Positions 15,990 through 25,074 are shown, numbered from the stretch's first letter. The stretch is DNA of 64,000 nucleotides from Ornatilinea apprima (GCF_001306115.1 NZ_LGCL01000021.1:1-64000); one strand, 5' to 3'. Numbers and translations: made by a program. The notes: a model not told the origin generated them from the letters alone.

Positions 15990-17296
15990 TGGGTGTCCTT
16001 CACAAACTGATTCAGGTCGACTTGCGGAAAAGCAGCCCGGTCAAAGGATTTGCCTTGCGTCTCCAGCGGTTTGGTGAGGTCAAAGCCGACGCGGGTGGTG
16101 TTCTTGGTGCCCGGTTCGGCGCTGGGGTCGAGGCTGGAGCCGGGAGAGGGTGGTTTGATGATCAGATCACGGTCGCCCTGAAAGCGGGTCGCCATAGCCC
16201 ATTCCACTTCCAGGGGATTGTAGATGTCAATATCGCTGTCGACGACAAAAACATGCTTGCAGGAGGTGTGCCCAGCAAAAGCGGCTTCAATGGCTTTCCT
16301 GCCGTCATCTTCGTGCTGTTTGTCGATCTGGACGATGGCGTGCAGCCAGGAGGTGCCACCGGGGCTGATGTTGACATCCAGGCAGCGGGCAACCTGGTTG
16401 ACTTTGCGGAAGATGGTTGGCTCGCGGGGCATGCCCATGAGCAGTTTGTGTTCCAGTGCGCCGGGCAAAAGGGCGTGCCAAATGGCATCCCGCCGGTGGG
16501 TGATGGCTTTTACTTCCAGCACCGGCTGCTGGCGGACGATGTCATACGTTTCGGTGAGATCGACAAACGGCCCTTCTTCACGCAGGCGGTCAAGGTGGAC
16601 GGTGCCTTCAATCACGAATTCGCATTCCGCTGGCACCCAAACATCCACCGTTTTGGCTTTGACTACCTGGAGCGGTTCGAGGGCATTGGCAATTTCCAGC
16701 TCATCTACACCCAATTCAACAGAAGTGGCGGCAGCGGCCAGCACATTGGGGGCGTTGCCTATGCAGATGGCCACGTCCAGGTCGCGCAGGTCTTCCAGAA
16801 AGGCGTCAAAATGGCGGGACTTAACCACGCGCACCGACATCTCGGTTTTTGAAAGCTGCATGCAGCGGTGAAAATCCAGGTTTTGGCCGTATTGGGGGTG
16901 GCGAGTGACGAAGACACCTGAGCTGATGTAATTGCCGCCGTCTTTTTCGCAGTGTCTCAAAATGGGCAGCTCATCCAGGTCGGGGGAGAGGTTGACCACT
17001 TCCTGGCAAGGGGCTGCGCTGACGCGCTCGCAGGCAGAGCGATTTTCAATCGCGCCAGCCAGCAGCGGAATGATCTGATGGACTGGAACGCCGAAATAGC
17101 TGGCAAAACTGGCTTTGGAACAGAACAGGTTGCCCATTACCGGGAACTTTGATTCGATGACGTGGGAAAAAATAGCCGGGCGCGGCTCAATTTGCTTGAG
17201 CACCCCGGCTATCTGGTAGGTTTTGGAAATGGGCGCGCTCACTTCGAGAATGCGCGCCTCAGATTTTAGATTTTGGAGATGCGTGCGTAAGGTCAT
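15986..17296 (-). CDS. UbiD-family decarboxylase; anhydromevalonate phosphate decarboxylase-like
   Basis: The 436-residue UbiD-fold enzyme is expected to need prenylated FMN made by UbiX, which is absent from the window. Family marks include CQEVV, the Arg/Asn-rich FMN region around QLSKTEMSVRVV, the acidic EGPFVDLTETYD segment (catalytic Glu region), and the metal/cofactor stretch VVDSDIDIYNPLEVEWAMATR. The compact length is closer to archaeal anhydromevalonate phosphate decarboxylase than to longer aromatic decarboxylases. It lies 12 nt after brkB and overlaps acnX large by 4 nt. The decarboxylase family is clear; the substrate is inferred from context. Confidence 0.88.
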   Translation of the reverse strand: MTLRTHLQNLKSEARILEVSAPISKTYQIAGVLKQIEPRPAIFSHVIESKFPVMGNLFCSKASFASYFGVPVHQIIPLLAGAIENRSACERVSAAPCQEVVNLSPDLDELPILRHCEKDGGNYISSGVFVTRHPQYGQNLDFHRCMQLSKTEMSVRVVKSRHFDAFLEDLRDLDVAICIGNAPNVLAAAATSVELGVDELEIANALEPLQVVKAKTVDVWVPAECEFVIEGTVHLDRLREEGPFVDLTETYDIVRQQPVLEVKAITHRRDAIWHALLPGALEHKLLMGMPREPTIFRKVNQVARCLDVNISPGGTSWLHAIVQIDKQHEDDGRKAIEAAFAGHTSCKHVFVVDSDIDIYNPLEVEWAMATRFQGDRDLIIKPPSPGSSLDPSAEPGTKNTTRVGFDLTKPLETQGKSFDRAAFPQVDLNQFVKDTQ

Positions 17297-17308
17297 GGCG
17301 GTTCATCC

Positions 17309-18271
17309 TTATTCTGATTCGTCGTCTTCATCAAAGTTTACCATGCTGGAGCGGGTAATGTTGTCTTTTCTGGTCAATCGGGCGATGGCCGCGCTGAGAT
17401 GATTGCCAAAGACCAGAATGTAGTTGCCAAAATAAAACCACAGCATAAGGGTGATGGTGCGCCCTAGCGAGCCGTAAACCAAGTCGTAATGGGCAAAGCC
17501 GCTGTTGAGATACCAGGTGAAGGCATTGTTGAGCAGCCACCAGCTCACGGATACAAATACCGCCCCCGCCAGGGCAGAAAGGCGCGGAATCTGGGTGTTG
17601 GGAACCCAATAATAAAGCGACCACAACAAGGCCAGGCGCACAATCTGAGGCAAAAACTGCGATAGGAAAGACCGTAAGGTAGTTTGGGCCAAAAACTCCC
17701 GCCACAGGGGAAAGTTGATCTTATTGAGCATTTCAAACCCGGTGGTTGAGAGGATGGATACGAGGAACAGGGAACCCAGCACCAGAACAATGGAAAGCGC
17801 CTGCAGGCGGGTCTTTACGAAATGGCGGGGTTTCATGCCGATCCAGGGGCGGTTGATATTGCGTACCAATAAGTTGAAAAATCCGGAGGATGACCAGACC
17901 AAACTGCCCAGGCTGATGAGGGTAAACGCCCCGCGGCGATGAACGACTTCTTTAATGACATTAAAGATCAGATCTTGGGAAATGGGGATGATTTCGGAAA
18001 TATACTCGATGACGCGCTGTTGGGCGGTTTGAGCGGTGAGCCAGTTGCTGGCAACCGCGATCAGCAGCAGCGCCAGGGGAAAAATGGAGAATAAGGAATA
18101 ATAGGCCAGACTGGCGGTCGTCTCGCCAGACATGGTGATATTAAAACTGCGGTAAGCGGTGCGCAGCACGAGGAAAAGGGAGCCCAATCCTTTTTTGGTA
18201 AGGCGGTAAGCATCCTCCAGGGTGGAAAGGATATGAGCGGTTTTGATTGCGTTCAAACTTTTCATGGGCAT
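17309..18271 (-). CDS. YihY/BrkB-family inner membrane protein
   Basis: The 320-residue membrane protein has about six hydrophobic segments. It carries the YihY/BrkB signature: an amphipathic start, then MSGETTASLAYYSLFSIFPLALLLIAVAS, and later GSLVWSSSGFF and YGSLGRTITLMLWFYFGNYILVFG. The tail is short and acidic. Family members are often annotated as virulence factor or 'RNase BN', but no nuclease activity is supported. It sits 32 nt after chrA and 12 nt before the UbiD gene in the same orientation, inside the seven-gene run. Confidence 0.88.
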   Translation of the reverse strand: MPMKSLNAIKTAHILSTLEDAYRLTKKGLGSLFLVLRTAYRSFNITMSGETTASLAYYSLFSIFPLALLLIAVASNWLTAQTAQQRVIEYISEIIPISQDLIFNVIKEVVHRRGAFTLISLGSLVWSSSGFFNLLVRNINRPWIGMKPRHFVKTRLQALSIVLVLGSLFLVSILSTTGFEMLNKINFPLWREFLAQTTLRSFLSQFLPQIVRLALLWSLYYWVPNTQIPRLSALAGAVFVSVSWWLLNNAFTWYLNSGFAHYDLVYGSLGRTITLMLWFYFGNYILVFGNHLSAAIARLTRKDNITRSSMVNFDEDDESE

Positions 18272-18303
18272 GCTTTCTTATTGGACCAGGGGGAGATTGC
18301 CGC

Positions 18304-19464
18304 TCAACCCAAAGATGTTAGCAGCCATCCGGCCAGTCCGCCAGCCAGGATTAACCAGGTCGCGTTCACTTTCCATTTCACCAGGAAGAGGGCTGCAATG
18401 GCCAGGATGAACCCCGCGGGCAAGTTTGGCAGGGAGGTTGGTACGAGTGTCAAGATAACTGCGGCCATTAAGCCCAGCGAAGCAGCATTAAGTCCGTCGA
18501 GAAGGGAAGATGTCCAGGGCGAGCTTCTCAGAACTGGAACAAGGGGATTGACCACCCAAACTAAAAGGACTGCCGGTAGAAAAAATGCCAGGGTTGCCAG
18601 CAGTGCACCGGGAATGCCGTCCATCAAGAAGCCAATAAAGGTGGCGGCGGTGGAAAGCGGGCCGGGGGTTACCTGACCGACAGCCACCGCGTCCAGGAGC
18701 TGCTGGTCGGTGATCCAGCCCAAGCGCTGGACAAAGTCGGAATGTAGAAAAGCCAGCAAAACGTATCCGCTACCGTAGAGAACCGCCCCTATTTTCAGAA
18801 AAGTAAAAAAAAGCGTCTGAGGCGTGTAAGGTATTTTACTGGCGAGTGAGACGGCAGGCAGAAACGAATCCGGAAGGGCGGCCAGCCAGATAGATGAAGC
18901 CGCTTTTCTCCAGTTGCGGTACAACATGAATCCGATTCCACCCACAGCGAGCAGAACAAGCTCGTTGATTCCCAATAAGTACAAGGTCATCACAGCAAGA
19001 CCGATGGCTGTTAACTTCCAATTGTTCAGAATTTTTGGCGCAAAGGAGAGGAACGCATTGAAAATAATGGCAATCACAACTGGTTTGATGCCATAGAGCA
19101 CACCGTTTATTTGCGGAAGCGCGCCGAACTGAACATACAACCAGGCGAACAGCATGGTCATCATCATGGAAGGGAATATAAAGCCTGCTCCGGCCAGGAG
19201 CGACCCAGGTATGCCGGCGCGCAGGTAGCCGATGTGCATGGCCATTTCTGTGGAATTTGGCCCCGGAATGAGGTTGGTGATACTCAACAAATCCAGAAAC
19301 TGCCGGTCGTCTGCCCATTTTCGGCGGCGGACAAATTCATCTTGCATAATACCGATATGTGCTGCCGGTCCGCCAAAAGCGGTCAGGCCTAACCAGAGGA
19401 ATGCGGAGGCTATCTCTGCCCAATGGGCGGGCGCAACCTTTACGGGAAAAAGATTCTTGCTCAT
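18304..19464 (-). CDS. chrA: Chromate transporter (CHR family, two-domain)
   Basis: The 386-residue transporter has two homologous CHR halves of about five or six helices each. The first half shows FGGPAAHIGIMQDEFV and NLIPGPNSTEMAM; the second shows SGYVLLAFLHSDFV and VGQVTPGPLSTAATFIG. Long-chain CHR proteins export chromate in some bacteria, though many may move other anions. It starts 9 nt after the ferredoxin gene, so the two are probably co-transcribed. Confidence 0.9.
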   Translation of the reverse strand: MSKNLFPVKVAPAHWAEIASAFLWLGLTAFGGPAAHIGIMQDEFVRRRKWADDRQFLDLLSITNLIPGPNSTEMAMHIGYLRAGIPGSLLAGAGFIFPSMMMTMLFAWLYVQFGALPQINGVLYGIKPVVIAIIFNAFLSFAPKILNNWKLTAIGLAVMTLYLLGINELVLLAVGGIGFMLYRNWRKAASSIWLAALPDSFLPAVSLASKIPYTPQTLFFTFLKIGAVLYGSGYVLLAFLHSDFVQRLGWITDQQLLDAVAVGQVTPGPLSTAATFIGFLMDGIPGALLATLAFFLPAVLLVWVVNPLVPVLRSSPWTSSLLDGLNAASLGLMAAVILTLVPTSLPNLPAGFILAIAALFLVKWKVNATWLILAGGLAGWLLTSLG

Positions 19465-19473
19465 GCCGGGTGA

Positions 19474-19818
19474 TTAATGGTCTCCGGCGGGTTTGCTTTT
19501 GCGAAAGATATATTCTTCCACCGGCTGGTCGTGGAGGATGTGTTGATTGAAAATTTGAGCCAGAACCTGGGGAGTTACCCGCTCATACCAGATGCCGTCC
19601 GGGTGAACCACCATCACCGGGCCGTTGATACAGCGGTCCAGGCAGCCAGAGAGGGCGCATTTCACCTGGCGAGGTGCGTCAAAAGAATCCAGGCCGTGCT
19701 CCTGAATCAGGCTGGTGAGCTGGGCGTAAATATCTCTCGACACGGAAGAGTCGATACAACTGCCGTTGGAGCAGATGAAAATCTTGCGCTTTGGATAGCC
19801 GGTGTTTTGATCAGACAA
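19474..19818 (-). CDS. Thioredoxin-like [2Fe-2S] ferredoxin, TTG start
   Basis: The 114-residue soluble protein has four Cys in the pattern of thioredoxin-fold ferredoxins: CSNGSC near the N-terminus and CALSGCLDRC with INGPVMVVHPDGIWYE downstream. It should carry one [2Fe-2S] cluster for electron transfer. I chose TTG 19818 because AAGGAG lies 6 nt upstream on the minus strand. The longer frame from 19911 would read through an inverted repeat and adds unrelated sequence. It heads the run ferredoxin-chrA-brkB-ubiD-acnX, suggesting that a redox function is co-expressed with those genes. Confidence 0.82.
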   Translation of the reverse strand: MSDQNTGYPKRKIFICSNGSCIDSSVSRDIYAQLTSLIQEHGLDSFDAPRQVKCALSGCLDRCINGPVMVVHPDGIWYERVTPQVLAQIFNQHILHDQPVEEYIFRKSKPAGDH

Positions 19819-19862
19819 ATTTGTCTCCTTGTATGAGGATGCGCCGATTAGGGCTTGAATCA

Positions 19863-19926
19863 ATCGCCTGGTTTGAACCAACGAAACGGAGGTGTGTTTC
19901 CTCTGCCACAAGTCAAACCAGGCGAT
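19863..19926. repeat. 14-bp perfect inverted repeat between asd and ferredoxin gene
   Basis: ATCGCCTGGTTTGA (19863-19876) and its exact complement (19913-19926) enclose 36 nt that contain a smaller GAGG/CCTC hairpin. It lies downstream of asd and upstream of the ferredoxin start on the minus strand. It lacks a convincing T-run, so it could be a processed terminator, an attenuator or a protein-binding site. Confidence 0.7.
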
Positions 19927-19967
19927 GCTTTTCTTATCGTGTTTTCATGATTATCGCGGCTCTGGTG

Positions 19968-21023
19968 CTACTTTACAAACCCGGTTTTCACCAGGAGTTC
20001 TGCGTTCATCAAGGAACCGCCTGCGGCTCCACGAATGGTGTTGTGTGAAAGCACAACCATTTTGATGTCCAGCAAGGGATCAACACGCACTCGGCCAACG
20101 GTGGTGGTCATGCCGTCACCTCTCATGCGGTCCAGGCGCGGTTGGGGACGGTTGGGCTCGTCCATTACAACAATCGGCGGCTGGGGAGCGGATGGCAGCC
20201 CCTGACAAAGTTCGGGAAGCTGGTAGGCGCGCAAGGCCTGGATGACCTCATCGGGAGAGGTTTTCTTCTCCAATTCCATGGATAAGCAAACCAGATGACC
20301 ATCGACAACCGGCACGCGGTTCACCTGAGCGGAAACGCGAAAATCGGCCAGGGCAATTTGATCTCCCTGCACTTTTCCAAGCATTTTGCGCGGTTCCCAC
20401 TCAATTTTTTCTTCTTCGCCGCCGATATAGGGCACAACATTGTCCAGAATATCCATTGAGGCCACGCCGGGGTACCCCGCGCCAGAGATAGCCTGCAAGG
20501 TGGTAACAAAGACACGTTTCACGCCAAACTGGTCAAGAATGGGTCGCAGGGCGATGGTCATGCCGGTGCTGGAGCAGTTGGGGTTGGTGGTGATGAAGCC
20601 GTCCCAGCCGCGGTTTTTGCGCTGGGCGGGAATCAGGTGGATGTGCTCGGCGTTGATCTCAGGCAGCAAAATGGGCACGTCTGGCTCTCGGCGGTAGGCC
20701 GCTGCGTTGGAGCAGACCGCCATGCCGGCACGGGCAAATTCAGGCTCGATGTCTTTGGCTGAAGAAGCAGGAAGAGCAGAGAAAGCGATTTTCGCCTGAA
20801 TACCGGTGGGGTGGGTAGGCAGAACGGGCATGCTGCGCGCCCAATCGGGCATGGGGGTTGAGAGCAGCCAGTTGCAGGCTTCCTGGTAGGTTTTTCCTTC
20901 AGAACGCTCGGAGGCGGTCAGCGCGACGACTTCAAACCAGGGGTGCTGGTCGAGCAGTTGGACAAATCGCTGGCCAACACTGCCAGTAGCCGCCAGGACA
21001 ACAACAGGGATTTTTGATGCCAT
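19968..21023 (-). CDS. asd: Aspartate-semialdehyde dehydrogenase, archaeal/fungal type
   Basis: This enzyme reduces aspartyl phosphate to aspartate semialdehyde with NADPH, the second step toward Lys, Thr and Met. The 351-residue product has an N-terminal Rossmann motif ([11 protein letters not shown]) and the catalytic Cys in [10 protein letters not shown]. It also has [10 protein letters not shown] and the [13 protein letters not shown] region that distinguish the archaeal/eukaryotic branch from typical bacterial enzymes. It lies 17 nt after lysC on the same strand, forming a two-gene unit. The branch call rests on motif recognition only. Confidence 0.92.
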   Translation of the reverse strand: MASKIPVVVLAATGSVGQRFVQLLDQHPWFEVVALTASERSEGKTYQEACNWLLSTPMPDWARSMPVLPTHPTGIQAKIAFSALPASSAKDIEPEFARAGMAVCSNAAAYRREPDVPILLPEINAEHIHLIPAQRKNRGWDGFITTNPNCSSTGMTIALRPILDQFGVKRVFVTTLQAISGAGYPGVASMDILDNVVPYIGGEEEKIEWEPRKMLGKVQGDQIALADFRVSAQVNRVPVVDGHLVCLSMELEKKTSPDEVIQALRAYQLPELCQGLPSAPQPPIVVMDEPNRPQPRLDRMRGDGMTTTVGRVRVDPLLDIKMVVLSHNTIRGAAGGSLMNAELLVKTGFVK

Positions 21024-21040
21024 GAAAATTCCTCCAGAGG

Positions 21041-22456
21041 TTATGCGATGAGCGAGTGCAGGGTAACGACAGCGCGCTTGATCTCTTCTTCGGTTACCAT
21101 CAGACTGATGGAGACTTCGGATGAACCCTGCGCGATGGCGATGACGTTAACTTGATTGCTGCCTAAGGCGCTGAAGACCTTTCCAGCGACGCCCGGCGTG
21201 GAACTCATGCCCGCGCCGACGACGGTAATGGTGCCCACATTGTGGGTGGCCCAGATGCGGTCAATATCTCTGCGCTCAATTTCGCGAGCAAATGTGTTTT
21301 GCAAGGCGGCAACCACTTCGTCGGCAGACTCGGCGGGAACGGCAAAGCAAATGGACTGCTCGGAAGAGGCCTGCGAGATGAGCGGAACACTGATCCCCGT
21401 GGCAGCTACAGTGCCAAAGGTGCGCGCCGCAACACCAGGCACACCCAGCATGCCGCGCCCATCAACCGTGATCAGGCGCAAGCCTTTGATTGCGGTAACC
21501 GCTTTGATGACTTTGCCTGAGTCGGTTTGCATATCGCGCACAATTTCGGTGCCGGGGTTGGCAGGATTAAAGGTGTTGAGCACTCGCAGCCCTACACCCG
21601 CTTCCACAACCGGGCGAATGGTCAGCGGATGTAAGACTTTCGCACCATAATAAGCCAACTCGGCCACTTCGCGGTAGGAAAGGGTGGGGATGGTGTGCGC
21701 GTCGGGCACCAAGCGCGGATCGGCAGTCATGACGCCGTCAACGTCGGTCCAGATCCAGACTTCTTGTGAGGGGAGGAGCGCGCCCACCAGCGCGGCGGAG
21801 TAATCGGACCCGCCGCGTCCGAGGGTGGTGATGATGCCATCTTCGGTGGCAGCTATAAAACCGGTAACCACAGCGATGGCACCTTCATCGAGGATCGGGT
21901 TCAACACCGCGCGCATTTTTTCCCGTGAAGCTTCCATGATGGGGTGAGCAGATTGAAACTGACGGTCGGTTACGATCAATTGAGATGCTTCAACAAACTG
22001 GGCCGGCTGCCCGGCAGACTCGGTAGCAGCGGCCAGAAGGCGCACCGACATGCGTTCTCCCAGGGCAGCTACCGCGTCCAGCGCGCGCGGAGAAGCCTCT
22101 CCTAAAACAGAGATGGCGTGGCAAAGATTGGAAAACTCGCTGATCAGGTGATTAATTTCTTGTTTCACCTGGTCGCGGCGGGCCAGATTGGTGATGAGCT
22201 GGTCGGCAATTTCAAAATGCTTTTGGCGCAGGTTAAAAACTGCCTGGGTGTAGGTTTGCGTGTCACCATTAACGGCCTGGCTGGCACTGTCGAGCAGCAG
22301 GTTGGTTACCCCAGATAAGGCCGAGGTTACCAGGATAACTTTTGACCAGGATTTACGCGCCTCTAAAGCGATTTGAACGACCTGGGCCATGGCGTCTGCG
22401 CTTCCAACGGAAGTGCCGCCAAATTTCATCACGAGGGTTTCTTGATTGGATTGCAT
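21041..22456 (-). CDS. lysC: Aspartate kinase with two ACT domains
   Basis: This enzyme phosphorylates aspartate to start Lys/Thr/Met synthesis. The 471-residue product opens with the kinase signature [12 protein letters not shown] and has [12 protein letters not shown] and [13 protein letters not shown]. It ends with two ACT regulatory domains (from about residue 320, for example VPGVAARTF and [13 protein letters not shown]). The length and the long helical insertion near 90-130 resemble the ThrA/class III type, which usually responds to Lys or Thr. The 77-nt gap before it is too short for a full lysine riboswitch. It is co-directional with asd. Confidence 0.94.
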   Translation of the reverse strand: MQSNQETLVMKFGGTSVGSADAMAQVVQIALEARKSWSKVILVTSALSGVTNLLLDSASQAVNGDTQTYTQAVFNLRQKHFEIADQLITNLARRDQVKQEINHLISEFSNLCHAISVLGEASPRALDAVAALGERMSVRLLAAATESAGQPAQFVEASQLIVTDRQFQSAHPIMEASREKMRAVLNPILDEGAIAVVTGFIAATEDGIITTLGRGGSDYSAALVGALLPSQEVWIWTDVDGVMTADPRLVPDAHTIPTLSYREVAELAYYGAKVLHPLTIRPVVEAGVGLRVLNTFNPANPGTEIVRDMQTDSGKVIKAVTAIKGLRLITVDGRGMLGVPGVAARTFGTVAATGISVPLISQASSEQSICFAVPAESADEVVAALQNTFAREIERRDIDRIWATHNVGTITVVGAGMSSTPGVAGKVFSALGSNQVNVIAIAQGSSEVSISLMVTEEEIKRAVVTLHSLIA

Positions 22457-22533
22457 TGGACAGGACTTTCTTTAACGTTCGATTTCTTTCTCAAGAATCC
22501 ATAACTACGAAGGATTCTACTTATAAGGCGGGG

Positions 22534-23376
22534 TTATTCCGGACAGAAGAAACTGGCAGCTATCACACCAGGGCCAACGTGCACGACAATCGAGGCGCAC
22601 TGCTCATAGACGGGAACATCGGGAATGCCCAATTTTTGAGAAAATTCTGCTGCGTATTGGCGGGCTACTTCTTCTGCGTCTGAGTGGATGACGCACAGGT
22701 ATGAGTCGGGGGTGGGCGGGCATTCCTCAAGCACCAATTCTTTGAAGCGGCTGATGGCGCGCTTTTTAGTGCGCTGTGATTCGACCGGCGTGTTGACTCC
22801 GTTCTCCATGGTGAGAATGGGTTTTAATTGCAGCAAGCCGCCCAGTAAGGCCTGGGCGTTGCCAATGCGGCCGCCCTTGGCCAGGTATTCCAGGGTGTCG
22901 ACTACAAAGTAGATGCGCTCGCGCTTGCGCCAGCTTTCTAGGCGGGTTTTGATGGTTTCTACATCCAGGCCCTGTTTGGACCATTGAGACGCCAGGATCA
23001 ACAGGCGGCCCAATCCTCCAGCAATCAGACGGGTATCCATGATGTGAATATCGGGGGAGTTGAATTCTTGCGCGGCCAACTGCGCACTGCGGAAGGTGCC
23101 GCTGGTGTCGGCAGAAGGGCACAATACCAACACCTGGTCGCCCGCGTTCAGCGCCTGCTGGTAGACCGGGGTGTAAAGACTGGGTGGGGGTGCGGCGGTT
23201 TTAGGCAGATCGCGCGAGGACCTCAACAAGCGCAGGAATGTGGCTGTATCCAGCTCGGTGTCGTCTCGATAAGATTTGCTGCCAAAATTGATGATCTGCG
23301 GCATGATGGTAATGCCGTGTTCTGCGCTGATTTTGGGAGGGAGGACGCTTGTGGTATCGCCAACGATTCGGAGCAT
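22534..23376 (-). CDS. DegV-family fatty-acid-binding protein
   Basis: The 280-residue DegV-fold protein has an N-terminal nucleotide-like domain starting DTTSVLPP, the ligand motif KTAAPPPSLY and the conserved SADTSGTFRSAQLAA. A C-terminal domain follows with EYLAKGGRIGNAQALLG. FakB-type members bind a fatty acid and present it to the kinase FakA; no fakA is in the window. It ends 77 nt before lysC on the same strand, but the pairing is probably incidental. Confidence 0.9.
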   Translation of the reverse strand: MLRIVGDTTSVLPPKISAEHGITIMPQIINFGSKSYRDDTELDTATFLRLLRSSRDLPKTAAPPPSLYTPVYQQALNAGDQVLVLCPSADTSGTFRSAQLAAQEFNSPDIHIMDTRLIAGGLGRLLILASQWSKQGLDVETIKTRLESWRKRERIYFVVDTLEYLAKGGRIGNAQALLGGLLQLKPILTMENGVNTPVESQRTKKRAISRFKELVLEECPPTPDSYLCVIHSDAEEVARQYAAEFSQKLGIPDVPVYEQCASIVVHVGPGVIAASFFCPE

Positions 23377-23484
23377 AGAAAACCTTCTTGAAAATTATGC
23401 TAATTATATGGGGATTTGATGATCCGTCTAGCCGAAATTGACCGCGCCCGTGAAAAAACAGAATTGCGGCGCCTTACCGTAGTT

Positions 23485-24267
23485 CTATGTTGGGTTGTTC
23501 ATTTCGCCGGTATTTTCCGATGAGGCAATAGCCGCGAGGATGGGTTTTAGATAATAAGGGAGCTGTTTTCTCCACCACGACCAGTCGTGGTCCGCTTCAA
23601 AGCCCCAGAAGTCCACACGGCAAGAAATGTCTTTTTCTTGAAGGACGCGTTTAAGGGCATGGGCGTTGGCCACCATCTGGCGTTCCCACATGCCCTGCCC
23701 GGTGCACACCACCAGATGAGACTGGCGGTACAGGTCCAGATACCAGATATCGGTTAAGCGCGGCAGATAGTGCAAGGGCGAATTGTAGTAAATGGTTTCA
23801 TCGACAAAGTTATCGGTGAAGCGCTGCAAATCGAAGAATCCGCTGAGGCAGATAAATCCGGCAAACAGGTCTGGCCGGCGAAAGAAGAAATTAGCGGCGT
23901 GGTAGCCGCCCATGTCGCAGCCGGTGAGCAAGATTTTGACCTGGTCCGTGGACTGCCGGTGGATAAACGGAACCACTTCTTCAAAAATGTAAGTGGCGTA
24001 CTGCTCATGCAGCCGGGCGCGTTCAGCCGGTTCAAGGCTGGTATTCAACCATGATTGGTGATCAAAACTATCGACAGTGAAGCAGGTGAGATTGCCCGCC
24101 TCGATCTGGTCCTCGACAGCGGCGATCATGCCAAAATTTTCAAAATCATAGAATCGACCGCCCAGGGTAGGGAATGCCAGCAAGGCCACCCCTTTCGAAC
24201 CGTATACTTTGATTTCCATATCCTGATTGAGGTTTTCACTGAACCAGCGGTGATATGAAATGTTCAT
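23485..24267 (-). CDS. Esterase-like alpha/beta hydrolase with Asp at the nucleophile position
   Basis: The 260-residue product matches the putative esterase family that includes esterase D-like and small cytoplasmic hydrolases. An early FPTLGGRFYDFENFGM resembles the oxyanion region, and a C-terminal EADHDWSWW supplies the His. At the nucleophile elbow the expected GxSxG reads G116-C-D118-M-G120, so Ser is replaced by Asp (GAC codon). It may be a non-hydrolytic binding protein, or use Asp or the adjacent Cys117. No signal peptide is seen. It is monocistronic. Confidence 0.78.
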   Translation of the reverse strand: MNISYHRWFSENLNQDMEIKVYGSKGVALLAFPTLGGRFYDFENFGMIAAVEDQIEAGNLTCFTVDSFDHQSWLNTSLEPAERARLHEQYATYIFEEVVPFIHRQSTDQVKILLTGCDMGGYHAANFFFRRPDLFAGFICLSGFFDLQRFTDNFVDETIYYNSPLHYLPRLTDIWYLDLYRQSHLVVCTGQGMWERQMVANAHALKRVLQEKDISCRVDFWGFEADHDWSWWRKQLPYYLKPILAAIASSENTGEMNNPT

Positions 24268-24361
24268 TACCCCGTCCTTCTCCTTATCGGTCTATTGGCC
24301 GTCTTTTTTTCCATTATACTTGTTTCAAGCGATAATCCAATACAGCACAGGCCGATATGAA

Positions 24362-24390
24362 AGACACCCCGGCCGGCGGGGTGTCTGTGG
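24362..24390 (-). terminator. Terminator-like hairpin after slyD
   Basis: A 9-bp GC-rich stem AGACACCCC/GGGGTGTCT (24362-24370 with 24378-24386) is followed, on the minus strand, by TTCATATC. It lies about 25 nt past the slyD stop. The weak T-run lowers confidence. Confidence 0.55.
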
Positions 24391-24411
24391 TCTTAGATCG
24401 GTGTGTGCGGT

Positions 24412-24912
24412 CTAGTGTTCGTGCCCGGCGTCGTGTACGTGCCCGTGTTCCAGTTCTTCCGCAGTGGCGGCTCGCAGTTCCAGGATGGTTACATGGAATT
24501 GCAGAGTTTCACCGGCCAACGGGTCGTTGAAGTCTAACACGACAACGTCGTCGGTTACATCCAAAATTGTGGCTTCGTGAAGTTCGTTTTCTTCGTCGCG
24601 CACTTCCAGTTCCATGCCCGGTTCTGGTGTGAAATCATTCGGAAATTCGCTGCGAGGCACTTCAATGACCGCGTCATCGTCGTACTCTCCGTAGCCGTCT
24701 TCCGGTGAAACTGTGACAGAAACGCTATCACCCACTTTAAGGCCGTACAGCTCGCGTTCCAATCCGGGGACAATATTCTCATGCCCTTGCAGAAAATCAA
24801 TCGGACCGTTTTCTTGCGAGGAATCGATTAATTCACCATCGACCAGTAGTTCGTAGTCCATGGTAACGACCACATCATTTTCAATAACGGTGGGTACGGA
24901 TTTGTTATTCAA
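24412..24912 (-). CDS. slyD: FKBP-type peptidyl-prolyl isomerase, SlyD-like
   Basis: The 166-residue cytoplasmic prolyl isomerase and chaperone has an FKBP domain with an IF insert: MDYELLVDGELIDSS, FLQGHENIVPGLERELYGLKVGD and SPEDGYGEYD. A His-rich tail (HGHVHDAGHEH) resembles SlyD metal-binding tails that handle nickel. Length lies between FkpB and long SlyD proteins. It is a single gene with a likely terminator downstream and is divergent from the histidine phosphatase. Confidence 0.92.
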   Translation of the reverse strand: MNNKSVPTVIENDVVVTMDYELLVDGELIDSSQENGPIDFLQGHENIVPGLERELYGLKVGDSVSVTVSPEDGYGEYDDDAVIEVPRSEFPNDFTPEPGMELEVRDEENELHEATILDVTDDVVVLDFNDPLAGETLQFHVTILELRAATAEELEHGHVHDAGHEH

Positions 24913-25074
24913 TTCAAGTCTCCATTCTCGTATACGCCAATTTCTGAGCTTGATTCTATCATGAATGCAGCGTGATCGGGGAAGCTTTTCTTTTGAGTTT
25001 GCGAGGGAAAAATTGGGGTACTGGCGGCTCTGGGTGCTGGTAAAATTAGAAGTTCATGTTCAAAGGAGCCAACC

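Noticed and set aside
15947-16852. A 301-residue plus-strand open frame inside the UbiD gene
   Set aside because: It is antisense to a gene with clear family motifs and shows no recognisable domain; high GC at codon positions produces such shadows.
17309-18271. Calling the BrkB-family protein ribonuclease BN
   Set aside because: It is a polytopic membrane protein without nuclease motifs; the historical 'RNase BN' label for this family is not supported by sequence.
22457-22533. Lysine riboswitch before lysC
   Set aside because: The 77-nt gap is too short and lacks the expected helices.
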